From: Apostichopus japonicus
Lineage: Eukaryota; Echinodermata; Holothuroidea; Aspidochirotida; Stichopodidae
Reading direction: 5' to 3'
Assembly: GCF_037975245.1 (NCBI RefSeq)
Contig: NC_092576.1
Location: 32,962,611-33,026,610 of the forward strand
DNA length: 64,000 bases
Part shown: piece after piece, positions 1-11,217 of the stretch
How positions within the stretch are numbered: the first letter of the stretch is position 1
How the letters are laid out: each line of letters starts with the position of its first letter
Notes under the pieces: model-generated
The model's database searches: none
What the model saw: the letters and a program-made list of their open reading frames with translations, nothing else
Told to the model about the DNA's origin: nothing
Translations under genes and position numbers: made by a program

Positions 1-181
1 ACAGTAAATACGGAAAACGTAAACTGTTAGTGTATGACAGTGTTATTTTCTATTTACATAATAATTGAGTAGTTTGTTTATTTAACAAAATGTTAATCTA
101 ATCAAAATACTTTTAATTGCTATACTAGAGACACGATTTGTCACATATTTGGGTTATCGTATCGTTCCGTCGTCCTGTGAT

Positions 182-218
182 GAGAGAGAGAGAAAGGTGG
201 AGACAGAGAGAGAGAGAG
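182..218. repeat. GA-rich microsatellite
   Basis: Imperfect (GA)n tract interrupted by AAGGTGG. No gene is visible in 1-1100 around it; the rest of that stretch is AT-rich and contains a C10 run near 419-428. Confidence 0.9.
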
Positions 219-1130
219 CTGCAATTAGAAAGTATAAACGTGTGGAATTTTGAATGTTTAATGTTAATGCTAATGACATGAGTAATATGCGTAGTGGCTA
301 TGAAGAGTGTGTTGGTTACATCAGCTTAACTTTATGTCCACGGAATGACCGGAGAAATGTTATACGAAATATAAAAAGTTTACCAAAAATAAGCTAAAAA
401 AAGGTTATCTTGAACACCCCCCCCCCACGCCACAGCTATCAATTATCATTCAGAAATTAATGCCCTAGCTTGCACGTTTACCATATTATTATATTATAAT
501 TCCATAATCAGGGTGTTGTTAAGAACAACTAGTTTTCATATTTGTCGATACCCATCCAAATATCATCCTCTGCCTTAGTGGTATGACGTCATTGTTCATT
601 TACCACGCTATATGATTGAACATGTAACTATCATTTTCATTCGTGTTATCACAACTTATACCTATTTATTACGCGTTTATGTATGCTGCTCGCTAATTAT
701 TTTTCATCGGGAATAGTTTTTAGTTAACATAATACTGGAGAAGGTTCAGAAAAGAGAGCAAGCATAAACTGTAGGTAGTTTCGGTCATTGTTCTCTTTCA
801 ATTAGAAACATTTTATAAATTCTTTCTACAAACCTGATCATAATATGATGTTGTCATGGTAAACAAGGATCGTGATATCGCAAAATATACCAACTGATGT
901 TTTATTTTCCAGTGATGCATTAAATGGTTGTAACTTCCCAAGATTATTTACTGTTCGACGACAGCGTTCAGGAAGATTTCTGCTAAGCATCCAAAACTTT
1001 GTAATCGCAACCATTAGAGACTTAAAAAAGAGAGGTCAACGAAATAGGAGAATAAAACACGTTCTCAGTAACTGGCATGTCTTTACCAGTATCTTAGATA
1101 CTTGGATGCAATATCACTGATAATAGTGAT

Positions 1131-1530
1131 TGTGTTTTCATTCGGCCTTCTTAAATGCCAAAGACACGTAGACAGTTTCTGCGAGAGAACTGGTCTAACT
1201 CATTTATCTCCTTTAGCAAACGATCACATTTGTCTTCCAACATTCTGATTTTGTTTTTAATTTCCTGCATATCTTTCGACGATTTTTCCATCGTTACCTC
1301 TATGTCGTGTACTTTGCCGGCATGAGTTTCGAGTCGTTCAAGTATTCCGTCCATTTTTTTTTAGCAAAAGCCCTGTCAAGACAGCTTTGGAGCTTTGCTT
1401 CGAATTCTACACTTTCAAACACTTGGCTTATTACCATGGAAACAAGTTCCATTGTCTCTTTTGTTTGCAGTCTTGTGCCGATGCTTTTACTCATTTTTGT
1501 TAGTTGCCGGAGTGAAACCAACGTAGACAT
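1131..1530 (-). pseudogene. Decayed LINE ORF1 fragment (coiled-coil part)
   Basis: Two overlapping minus-strand reading frames meet at a T9 tract (A9 on the coding strand, about 1353-1361), so one homopolymer frameshift explains the break. The upstream frame (start at 1530) is a charged helical N-terminus. The downstream frame is a heptad-like coiled coil followed by SRRNCLRVFGI, a segment typical of ORF1 proteins of L1-like non-LTR retrotransposons, then a stop. Beyond the stop another frame reads ENTITIISDIA, resembling the usual continuation (ENTD..I..IA), so decay continues toward lower coordinates. No endonuclease or reverse transcriptase is seen. ORF1 normally binds element RNA. Family assignment rests on the short motif only. 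Confidence 0.6.
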
Positions 1531-2402
1531 TTTGGTCAGACAACGGTTGTTGGGTTAGAACACAGCTTAGGCTATGTTAGGATGGGTTCTTCGAAGCTTT
1601 GGAATCACAGCACTTTAATTGTATAGTTTTATAGTATATTTGTTCACTTTAGATTGCGTTCTTTTCTTCTGAGAATTGGTAACACTTTCCGGTGGCCATA
1701 CGTCTCGGTAAACAAGTCTTCCAAAGGTTTACACGATAATAAAATCTCTAATATTTACTAGCACATTATCAAACACTATAGTATCGACACATTCATAATT
1801 TTACTTTTGGCGCCAAGTCATTAAGTTATGTTGTGTTATAATCGAATACTAAATTATTAAATATTTTCTTCGACTGAAACAAACCTGGGTAGAAAATTAA
1901 ATCAGATATTTACAGTGATAACTAACCAATTTTAAATTTATCTCTAAATCTTTACGCTTTATTATACAATTTCGACGCTTTATGTTGAAAATACCGAAAG
2001 GGTACCACAATCAATTAGATTATGATCTTTTTTCTTTGGGCTATGTATCGTTACATTAAAGTAAGCAATACTCGAACCAAAATAAGCACGTTATACTTGT
2101 AAGTAGGAACTCTTCAGTTTCTTCAAAATGGGATAACCCTCTTTCTTTGTGCGTGTGTGTGAAATAGTATGTGCGTTTAGCCCTGCATTCCGTATCAACT
2201 GTACTGAACTAACGTTCCAAGCATATTTTTGTTCACATGGTGCTACATCTATTTTTAATGATTTAAACCACTATCCCCAATACAACACACACAAATATTA
2301 TAAACTGGTATATATCCATTGGTGGATATGGTGGATATATGTTAAGGGACACCTGTTTTTGCCATCTCGCAGGCTTCTCACTCTCTGCCAAGAAAGTATA
2401 GT
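1531..2402. other. No gene seen
   Basis: AT-rich sequence. The short open frames here carry no recognisable motif. Confidence 0.6.
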
Positions 2403-2493
2403 ATTAGTACCAGGGACGTCGCTAGAGGGGGGTGTGGGGGGTGTCTCACCCCCAACCTTGGTAAAAATGACGATAGTTGGAAAATTTGAGTGC

Positions 2494-2608
2494 GACAGTC
2501 GGAATTTCCGACTGTCGGAATTTCCGACTGTCGGAATTTCCGACTGTCGCCAGCTTCAATTCGGAATTTCCGACTGTCGCACTCTAATTTTTCTGACTGT
2601 CGCACTCT
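2494..2608. repeat. Short palindromic tandem repeat inside the hAT-like element
   Basis: Three to four repeats of a 16-bp unit, CGACTGTCGGAATTTC, whose core CGGAATTTCCG is nearly palindromic. The run is followed by a spaced copy and a decayed copy. A related string (AGTCGGAATTTTCCGG) occurs near the right end of the same element at about 3961-3976, inside the opposite terminus. Confidence 0.75.
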
Positions 2609-2874
2609 TATTTTCATATGTTCTTGTAATTTGTGAGTGGCATAATATTTTCGATCAAAATTGACCTTTAATCAGTCATATTTACCACGTTTTCCTCGTC
2701 ACATTGAAAAATTGTATCTCGCGATCCTTATACTCCACCATACAAAACTTCGTATGATTTTGAAAACTCTAAAATAAAAACGTTCGCCAGCTTCAATTCG
2801 GATCATTTATGAATTAATTTTGCTATTGGGTGGGTCGACCCTGTTTGCTAGCTTCAAGTAAGTTCAGGATATAC

Positions 2875-3742
2875 CAGGGACGTAGCCAGGGGCAGCAGGG
2901 GAGCGACTGCTCCCCCCTTTGAGTGTCGAAAAAAATGTTTAAAAACTGTTGTTTTTTAGCATGGTATTTTGTCAGTGCTCTTTTGATCTTGAATACTTGT
3001 CAGCTCCGTTAACTCGATTATAATCGTAATAACATTCAGGCCTACTGAGTCAACTACTTACTTAGTTTGGCATATGGCAGATGCTAAATTTAGCCTGTAG
3101 CCTTTTTCAAAACTACAGTTGGCCACTGCGTAATAAAATACACATCTACCTAACCTCACTCGATGGAATGTCACGAATTGTATGCACAACGACGACGGCA
3201 ACGTGCGTTCTCATCCTTTCTATGATTCTTCCTATAAGTTGTTGCACGAACAGCATGTTATGAAGCTAAGCTAGCAATCGTACGTGATACGCACTTCCTG
3301 CAAATAATTATTACACTGCTAATACACGGCGATAACGATATTTTTTTTTTAGGCCACTGCAAATCTGGCTGTCTTACAAAATATGAAAGTTTATATTGTC
3401 CATCAGTCTGTTAAGTTCGTCAAATGTATTGAAGTTCAAACATTGGACAATAAACAAGAATCATCCTTCTGGAAAAATTGTACAAAAGCACTATGTTTGT
3501 CTTTCTGATATATTATGTAAAAGTACATGTAAATGAATTCAAACAGGAAACAAAATCTGCTGATAATATGATATCATATGATAATGATGAAACTGGCAAC
3601 AAATTTCACCAGATCGCATCTAAGAACCTTCAATTGTTCAAAAATATCTCAAAGGGGAGGGGAACACCCCCTCCCCTTACACCCCTCCCCCATATCAATC
3701 GCAAAAAGTGCTCCCCCTTTCAAATTCCTGGCTACGTCGTTG
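2875..3742. mobile_element. Nested hAT-like MITE
   Basis: The left end is CAGGGACGTAGCCAGG and the reverse complement of the right end is CAACGACGTAGCCAGG. The flanking octamers GGATATAC (2867-2874) and GGATACAT (3743-3750) agree at 6 of 8 positions, consistent with an aged target duplication. The subterminal regions are G-rich on the left and C-rich on the right. There is no coding capacity. It lies wholly inside 2411-4053, so it inserted later. Confidence 0.65.
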
Positions 3743-4592
3743 GGATACATACATTGCCTCTATGGTATACAATTAAAACATTCAGTGCTAATCTACGGAA
3801 GTTTAAAAGTGCCATCAACATAAGCAAAAACTTTGCCCCATAAGATACAAATGTATCGAAAAAGTTCGGAACAAAAGTGCAGTCGCAAAAGATGGGGTGT
3901 CTGACTGACACTGACCGTATCGTTGACGATTAGTGCGGGGGGAGGGGGGTAAAAGGCAGCAGTCGGAATTTTCCGGCTCCAAAACCCATCCAGTTGGAAT
4001 TTCAGCCACTACACCCCCCCCCCCCCAATCATCAGGCGTTAGCTACGTCCCCGATTAGTACTAGTAGGACTAATACGGGATTCCCGGGGCTTGGGCTACA
4101 TCGCGTGCCGTATCATTATATTTTAATTTGGCGGCTAAGCTTGGCCTTACACAATGGTTTTCAGATTGCTATTTCCGGATAGAAAGTTCAATCTTTATCG
4201 GCCAGATTAAAAATGAAAGACCGATTAACAGAAGACAAGTCTGAATGGAAATTCTTAGTTTAGCGTGCAAAACACCATGAAAAGCTTCCCTAATTAGTTT
4301 GTTACCTACTTGAATGAGATGCCTCTTTTGCCAACTTCAGTAGGAATGACACCTTGAGACGGCCAGTCACAGTTCACGAATAACCACACCTATCCTTCCA
4401 TTAGCTAAGTTGACGGACATGTTTCGATTTGAAGTTAGCATACATGTTGGAAGAGATAGCTTTCCATAAAGGTACCACACCGCAATTAGCGTATAGTGTT
4501 TATCCATCGTCAGGAAAAAGAGCTACAATGACCTAAGGTAATGCTTGTTTTAGCATATTTGCAGTTGTCATCATTGTTTTTCTGCCTTTATG

Positions 4593-6320
4593 CAGTGGCG
4601 TCGCCAAGGGGGGGGGCAGGGGGCACATGCCCCCCTGGAAAACCCAGTGCCCCCCGAGTGCCCCCCCATCTGAGATTTGGGTTGGTAAAAAAATAGATAT
4701 ATATTTTGTTATATTCAACTCCCATCATCTGAGTTGGCTTTTCATGAGGACAAAGAAGCACAGTAATTCGTAATTTCTTCAAATGAGCTGCGAAAAAATG
4801 AAAAAGTTTATCCTTGAACGTCGGGTATCGAAGTCGTGACCTGCGCCATCACAACAGGTGTCGATATTTACATTGAATGTGTCAGTGCTCACGCCATACC
4901 AGCGGATATACACGTACGCTTCGCGAGCTACATGACTGTGAGAAGGGAGGGTACTGCAATATGTTGCCTTGGTCTGAGGTTGACAGGTTAGGAGCTGACG
5001 AAATGTGAGAATGTGAGGGTCCGCAGGCACCATACTTGCCTATATTTGTGGACCCATATATTAACCCTGTTGTGTAGGGGTGCAGAGGTCATTTGAGGTT
5101 AGATGCTTGTAGGAACAAATGGCGAATGTTCACACCTGCATACTGAGCCACACTCGATGTGTGATCAAACTTTGGATTGCATGGTGAGATCCCTGATAGG
5201 AGCCAATAACGATGCTGGAACCTGTTACATCTTAAGAGATAATGGGCGAAAACGAGAAAGACAAGAAAGGAGTCGGGGGTCATGCACACATTAATTCAAC
5301 AAATGTAGGTTCTATTGATATAGGGTTAGGCATAATATCGACAGCATGTGGTTCATATCTTCTGCAAAATTTTGCCCCTTGTTAAAATCATTACCTCAAA
5401 AATAGCAATTTCTGGAGATATCTTCAGATCAAATTTAGCATCAAATGTGGCATCATTTTGCATCTAGCCCATCCTCCGTATGCGAAAATTTTCCAAAGGG
5501 GAGGGGGGCAGTGGCGGCGGCACCGGGGGGGGGGCTTGGGGGGCTCAGCCCCCAATGAAAAAGTTGAGGGGGCAAATGCATGATAAGCCCCCCCCCCCAA
5601 TATTTACCAAGGCTCCGAAACGTGCATCTGCCCATTTTTCAATGCATACTTGTCGATCTGTCCGATGCACACGTATACTATATAGGTGTAATAATTTTAG
5701 TAAATGCTAGGGGGACCCTTGGCCCGTCCCCTGGCTATAGACCACATTGTCACCCCAACCGCGTCTTTACGCCCCGTGAAAAGTGGAAGCAGTGAGTGTG
5801 AGTACCGGTAAGCGCAACACAACTTCGTCTTAGGCCAATGACTTGCTTCATTTTAGCCAGTTCTCCAACATCCCCTTACTACACTCAAAAACGTCTTTGC
5901 GAGTACACTACGAGTAATAGCTACTCTCTTAAAGCACCATCGAATATACAAATTACAATGTTTTTACAGACTTTTACGTGCAATCTGAGAAATTGCAGGC
6001 TTGAGACCCATATTTTAGGGCTAGGTATTCGCAGCATAAAACACTCGGGAAGTGCCGTTTACGGCCATCTGGGGGTTTGAAAAACCCAAAAATTTCTTGT
6101 ACGCTCCGCGCCGACCGATGGTGGCGCTCCGCTTAGATAGTCTCTACACATTAGCCCCCCCCCCCAATAATTCTCCCGTTCTGCCGCGCCTGGAGGAGGC
6201 ACCCCCTCCCCTGAGACCCCTCCCCAGGACGGCGATCCGTATCCACCTAAGTGCCCCCCCCATCAAATGCTGGTGCCCCCCCTGTGCCCCCCCAGACTGA
6301 AAAGTCTGGTGACGCCACTG
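4593..6320. mobile_element. Non-autonomous hAT-like element with perfect 8-bp target duplication
   Basis: The left end is CAGTGGCGTCGCCAAGG and the right end reverse complements to CAGTGGCGTCACCAGAC. The octamer CCTTTATG is repeated exactly at 4585-4592 and 6321-6328. Terminal sequence and duplication length fit hAT. The interior is non-coding and holds several long G or C runs (near 5500-5610 and 6160-6300) that look like remains of further insertions of the same kind, but I could not pair their ends. Confidence 0.8.
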
Positions 6321-6328
6321 CCTTTATG

Positions 6329-6655
6329 TGAAACAGCATAAGTTATTCATCAAAAGCTCTGTGAGAGCTCGCTTTCGGGAACACAATACAAGAGGAGAAA
6401 TGAGTTTTTGCATTCTCTTATCGAAGTATATCTCTTCTTCCTCCCCCCCCCCTCCACCCGCTCCCATCCCTCTATGGATGTCACTATCAGATATTTCTAG
6501 CAATCCGGTCCTTTCAGAAAGAAGTACTTTCTCTCGTTGGTGAGTAAAACTGTTGTATCCTAATATTCAATAAACCACGAAAGCAGGTGTCCATTTCTTA
6601 ACTGAAGTGAGTTGCCAGTAGGTTTACATAATCTGTCCCTAGACCGTCCAATTAT
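6329..6655. other. Short unique flank before the macrosatellite
   Basis: No gene or repeat recognised apart from a C-rich run near 6441-6450. Similarity to the array starts abruptly at 6656; the preceding bases (CCAATTAT) do not match the TTAA-bearing left flank seen inside the array. Confidence 0.6.
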
Positions 6656-7126
6656 GGTGGCATACTCCTATTAGAGTCTATATCAATCCGCTCGATTGTT
6701 CTCCTTCAGGAAAAGTGCCAAAAAGCAGCGGGAGAACATCTTTTGTGACCTGTTATCAATCATAATCTAGTTTTTTGTGGCTTTCATGTTGAAGAGCATG
6801 AATGGAAGTACATGTGGTGAAAAAATTGGGTCAATTGAGGCAATTTTAGACCCCTTTAGGCTTCCCAGGAGCAGCGTAGGAAATTTGTTTACCACTGAGT
6901 GAAGAGGTTTGTTTACAAGTGACGAAAACTTCCGGCTCGGATAGCAAAAAATTTTCACGGTCATGGTACGGAAAATTGATGGTGCCATGAAAGGCCAACT
7001 TGTCAGCTATCCGGTGATGGGTAGCGTTAAGCTAGTGAAAACTTCTATCTAGACTTAGAGACCACATTACTTTTGTGATTTAGTGTGTAAGTCAATGGGG
7101 CTTTTAATGGGCGTATGCTACCTTAA
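6656..7126. mobile_element. TTAA-type MITE-like segment, first of 14 copies
   Basis: The left end is GGTGGCATACTCCTATTA. The right end GGGCGTATGCTACC, reverse complemented, begins GGTAGCATACGCCCATTA, so the first 18 bases match at 15 positions and similarity fades after about 20. In interior copies both ends are flanked by TTAA (TTAA-GGTGGC and GCTACC-TTAA). TTAA target duplications are typical of piggyBac and Kolobok families; the GG start does not fit the classical piggyBac terminus well, so the superfamily is open. The left flank of this first copy lacks TTAA. Short open frames inside are not convincing as genes. Confidence 0.65.
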
Positions 7127-7926
7127 GCAAAAATGCCAAATTTTTCATTTTAAGTGCTAGAAGTCCCAATTTTGGATCAAAGTAGTTGCTATGGTGTGTA
7201 AAAATGGTTTTCAAGCAAACGTCAGAAAATTTCACGCTTGGGTGATTTTTACGCATAAATTAGTATTACAGCCTTAAAGTACCACAAAGAGCATGTGCGT
7301 GTCCATACATTAGACTAGAACAGCCTTCTGAGCATTTCTAACCAGTTTTCCTCCCCAATAAACTATTGGGTCATTAAGCCTTGACCTACCAAAGCTTCCG
7401 TATTACGATTCCTGCCTTGAATCTGCTAAGTAGGTGCCAAATGCACGAAATTCAAAATCCTTCAGAATCAGACCAAAATGCCTGCAGTGTGTTTGACGTG
7501 AACGACTAAGTTCAGTGAAATTTGACATCTGTGGGCACCTAAAGTACATGGTAATCATACTTTGGGTTATTTTTGCTAAAGTTGGAAGTACCTGGTGTTT
7601 AACTAAGGACAAAAACTCAGTTTCAATGCATGAAATACCCCTAATGTTGTTAGCTTATGTTAGCTTAGGCCTAGGCCTCAGGTTCATAATGGCGCTACGT
7701 TAGTATCCTAGACCAAGTCTACACCAGCTGTAGCACAATGTTGTATGAGGTCTGTATCCTAAGTGGAGTGGCTGCTGAGGGCTAATACCTTGCACAGAGA
7801 ATGTTTTGAGTCTTATTTAGCAAATAATCCACAAAGGTATGCATATTCTGCTTCTGCCAATGTGCATCAAGGGGTTTTTGAGCCTATTCACTCCTCATTA
7901 GTTTTCTGTTGTTTTGTCAATTTCAG

Positions 7927-8012
7927 AGAAAGTTGATGTGCTAAGTCCTCAGCATGCACAGCGATATACTTTGAATGGGTGCGGTATCAATGGACTCAAC
8001 TGGTTAGATGAG
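7927..8012 (+). pseudogene. Exon-like segment A in the spacer (unidentified gene)
   Basis: An unusually good 3' splice site (long T-rich tract ending TCAATTTCAG) precedes 86 bases that stay open in one frame, reading KVDVLSPQHAQRYTL then NGCGINGLNWLDE, and end at GAG with GTAACA following as a possible 5' splice site. I do not recognise the protein. The same segment occurs in all 13 spacers. It may be part of a host or transposon gene captured before amplification; reading on past the donor meets a stop at CTC TGA. Confidence 0.4.
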
Positions 8013-8042
8013 GTAACAACAAATCCCAAACAACTCTGACAG

Positions 8043-8125
8043 CAGAAAGAGATATCCTGATGCTTCCATGGGAGATCGACTGTAGTAACTATAGGAACCA
8101 GTGCTTGCCACCAATGGAGAATAAG
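8043..8125 (+). pseudogene. Exon-like segment B in the spacer (unidentified gene)
   Basis: Only 30 bases after segment A, a different frame is open and reads ERDILMLPWEIYCSNYRN then QCLPPMENK, ending AATAAG with GTAATT following. In unit 1 the private G at 8078 changes one codon of this frame (ATC TAC becomes ATC GAC). Thirty bases is too short for a normal intron, so A and B may be a single exon broken by a frameshift. The family is unknown. Amino-acid composition (W, C, Y, P) looks more protein-like than chance frames nearby. Confidence 0.35.
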
Positions 8126-8431
8126 GTAATTTGACGTTGTTGTTCTCTGCCGAGCAACAAATTTGAATATTGTATCATGAAATGTGCCCCCCTATCCACC
8201 TCTCTTCTCTTATAACTGTCTTTAATACATTGTAACAACCTATGCAAAAACCTTTAAATGGACTGGATATGCTATTGAGGTGAACAGTGTATCTAGATAG
8301 CATTCCAGTAAGCTTTCCTTTTTGACTGCTGTAATACTGTTACAGTGAGGCTGTTGTTTACAAATCCCGATGATCCAGTTTTGGCAAAGAACACCTTCAA
8401 TTCTCTTCTTTTATTCTTAGTAACTTAACAG

Positions 8432-8536
8432 TTGCACTGGAGTGACATGCAATATCAGTTTAACATGTTCCAAACAGTTCAGGAATACATTGGGGTATGT
8501 CCTGTGGGTCAGTTTGTGAGGAATCTGCTGAGCTAA
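8432..8536 (+). pseudogene. Exon-like segment C in the spacer (unidentified gene)
   Basis: A pyrimidine-rich stretch (TTCTCTTCTTTTATTC) and an AG precede an open frame reading LHWSDMQYQFNMFQTV then QEYIGVCPVGQFVRNLLS and a TAA stop. No family is recognised. It lies 300 bp after segment B on the same strand and could be a 3' exon of the same captured gene. Confidence 0.3.
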
Positions 8537-8563
8537 ACAAAAGTAGTTTTCATCACTTTTCAG

Positions 8564-8720
8564 AGCCAGAGACGAAAAAGCCCTCACCGCTAACCCTTCT
8601 ATGGATGATGTTTCTGCAGGTAGGGCAAGCCAGACCAAGTGGATTGTGATCAGGGATACCAATAATACCTGCAAGAATCATAGATGCACCCAAATTGGTC
8701 AAGCTTCTCAAAATTGGTGA
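8564..8720 (+). pseudogene. Exon-like segment D in the spacer (unidentified gene)
   Basis: After CACTTTTCAG an open frame of about 51 codons (ARDEKALTANPSMDDV at its start, CTQIGQASQNW at its end) runs to a TGA stop at 8718-8720. It might be the C-terminal part of the gene represented by segments A-C, or continue segment C through a frameshift. The opposite strand also has an 85-codon frame here, which I take as a shadow. Confidence 0.3.
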
Positions 8721-8938
8721 CTGGAAGTGTTGTTGCAGACATAGACCTGGTTACTGCTTACACAGTATTGCTCATATGTGTATTTACACACTGCACCGTG
8801 CATACTGAAATCTCTGAAAATACATCTTTATGGACCTAAAATGATAATTGCATATAATTCTGTTGTGGTTTATATTGTGACGACTATGAAAAGCATCATT
8901 TTGGAAAAAAAAAAAAAATTCAACTCTCACTTAATTAA

Positions 8939-11217
8939 GGTGGCATACTCCTATTAGAGTCTATATCAATCCGCTCGATTGTTCTCCTTCAGGAAAAGTG
9001 CCAAAAAGCAGCGGGAGAACATCTTTTGTGACCTGTTATCAATCATAATCTAGTTTTTTGTGGCTTTCATGTTGAAGAGCATGAATGGAAGTACATGTGG
9101 TGAAAAAATTGGGTCAATTGAGGCAATTTTAGACCCCTTTAGGCTTCCCAGGAGCAGCGTAGGAAATTTGTTTACCACTGAGTGAAGAGGTTTGTTTACA
9201 AGTGACGAAAACTTCCGGCTCGGATAGCAAAAAATTTTCACGGTCATGGTACGGAAAATTGATGGTGCCATGAAAGGCCAACTTGTCAGCTATCCGGTGA
9301 TGGGTAGCGTTAAGCTAGTGAAAACTTCTATCTAGACTTAGAGACCACATTACTTTTGTGATTTAGTGTGTAAGTCAATGGGGCTTTTAATGGGCGTATG
9401 CTACCTTAAGCAAAAATGCCAAATTTTTCATTTTAAGTGCTAGAAGTCCCAATTTTGGATCAAAGTAGTTGCTATGGTGTGTAAAAATGGTTTTCAAGCA
9501 AACGTCAGAAAATTTCACGCTTGGGTGATTTTTACGCATAAATTAGTATTACAGCCTTAAAGTACCACAAAGAGCATGTGCGTGTCCATACATTAGACTA
9601 GAACAGCCTTCTGAGCATTTCTAACCAGTTTTCCTCCCCAATAAACTATTGGGTCATTAAGCCTTGACCTACCAAAGCTTCCGTATTACGATTCCTGCCT
9701 TGAATCTGCTAAGTAGGTGCCAAATGCACGAAATTCAAAATCCTTCAGAATCAGACCAAAATGCCTGCAGTGTGTTTGACGTGAACGACTAAGTTCAGTG
9801 AAATTTGACATCTGTGGGCACCTAAAGTACATGGTAATCATACTTTGGGTTATTTTTGCTAAAGTTGGAAGTACCTGGTGTTTAACTAAGGACAAAAACT
9901 CAGTTTCAATGCATGAAATACCCCTAATGTTGTTAGCTTATGTTAGCTTAGGCCTAGGCCTCAGGTTCATAATGGCGCTACGTTAGTATCCTAGACCAAG
10001 TCTACACCAGCTGTAGCACAATGTTGTATGAGGTCTGTATCCTAAGTGGAGTGGCTGCTGAGGGCTAATACCTTGCACAGAGAATGTTTTGAGTCTTATT
10101 TAGCAAATAATCCACAAAGGTATGCATATTCTGCTTCTGCCAATGTGCATCAAGGGGTTTTTGAGCCTATTCACTCCTCATTAGTTTTCTGTTGTTTTGT
10201 CAATTTCAGAGAAAGTTGATGTGCTAAGTCCTCAGCATGCACAGCGATATACTTTGAATGGGTGCGGTATCAATGGACTCAACTGGTTAGATGAGGTAAC
10301 AACAAATCCCAAACAACTCTGACAGCAGAAAGAGATATCCTGATGCTTCCATGGGAGATCTACTGTAGTAACTATAGGAACCAGTGCTTGCCACCAATGG
10401 AGAATAAGGTAATTTGACGTTGTTGTTCTCTGCCGAGCAACAAATTTGAATATTGTATCATGAAATGTGCCCCCCTATCCACCTCTCTTCTCTTATAACT
10501 GTCTTTAATACATTGTAACAACCTATGCAAAAACCTTTAAATGGACTGGATATGCTATTGAGGTGAACAGTGTATCTAGATAGCATTCCAGTAAGCTTTC
10601 CTTTTTGACTGCTGTAATACTGTTACAGTGAGGCTGTTGTTTACAAATCCCGATGATCCAGTTTTGGCAAAGAACACCTTCAATTCTCTTCTTTTATTCT
10701 TAGTAACTTAACAGTTGCACTGGAGTGACATGCAATATCAGTTTAACATGTTCCAAACAGTTCAGGAATACATTGGGGTATGTCCTGTGGGTCAGTTTGT
10801 GAGGAATCTGCTGAGCTAAACAAAAGTAGTTTTCATCACTTTTCAGAGCCAGAGACGAAAAAGCCCTCACCGCTAACCCTTCTATGGATGATGTTTCTGC
10901 AGGTAGGGCAAGCCAGACCAAGTGGATTGTGATCAGGGATACCAATAATACCTGCAAGAATCATAGATGCACCCAAATTGGTCAAGCTTCTCAAAATTGG
11001 TGACTGGAAGTGTTGTTGCAGACATAGACCTGGTTACTGCTTACACAGTATTGCTCATATGTGTATTTACACACTGCACCGTGCATACTGAAATCTCTGA
11101 AAATACATCTTTATGGACCTAAAATGATAATTGCATATAATTCTGTTGTGGTTTATATTGTGACGACTATGAAAAGCATCATTTTGGAAAAAAAAAAAAA
11201 ATTCAACTCTCACTTAA
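8939..11217. repeat. Macrosatellite unit 2
   Basis: Shares the 10-bp duplication and the ATTGTATC variant with unit 1 but has the consensus T at the position of the unit 1 private G. At its right end one TTAA is missing (CACTTAAGGTGG instead of CACTTAATTAAGGTGG), which accounts for its length of 2279. Confidence 0.95.

Larger units (their letters stand above)
2411..4053. mobile_element. Non-autonomous hAT-like element with perfect 8-bp target duplication
   Basis: The left end reads CAGGGACGTCGCTAG. The right end, reverse complemented, reads CGGGGACGTAGCTAACGC, giving an imperfect terminal inverted repeat. Both sides are flanked by the identical octamer ATTAGTAC (2403-2410 and 4054-4061), as expected of hAT transposition (8-bp duplications). 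No transposase frame is present, so movement would need a transposase supplied in trans. G- or C-rich runs sit just inside both ends. A second element of related termini is nested inside at 2875-3742. Confidence 0.8.
7127..8938. repeat. Spacer of unit 1 between MITE-like segments
   Basis: About 1.8 kb, repeated 13 times. It contains exon-like segments on the plus strand (listed separately) and an A14 tract about 20 bp before the next TTAA. Unit 1 has a private G at 8078 (T in the other units), and shares with unit 2 a 10-bp tandem duplication (GTTAGCTTAT at 7649-7658) and a G at 8172, both absent from later units. Confidence 0.85.

Noticed and set aside
5509-5740. Possible further hAT-like element starting CAGTGGCGGCGGCACC
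   Set aside because: The best candidate right end near 5735 matches poorly and the flanking octamers do not agree.
6767-8674. Minus-strand frames of 73, 69 and 85 codons repeated in every macrosatellite unit
   Set aside because: Their recurrence only reflects the repeat. They have no recognisable motif or start context, and two lie opposite better exon-like plus-strand segments or within the MITE.
8905-8940. A14 tract at the spacer end as a poly(A) tail of a retroposed gene copy
   Set aside because: No AATAAA-type signal upstream and no target duplication around the spacer; the tract is simply part of the unit.
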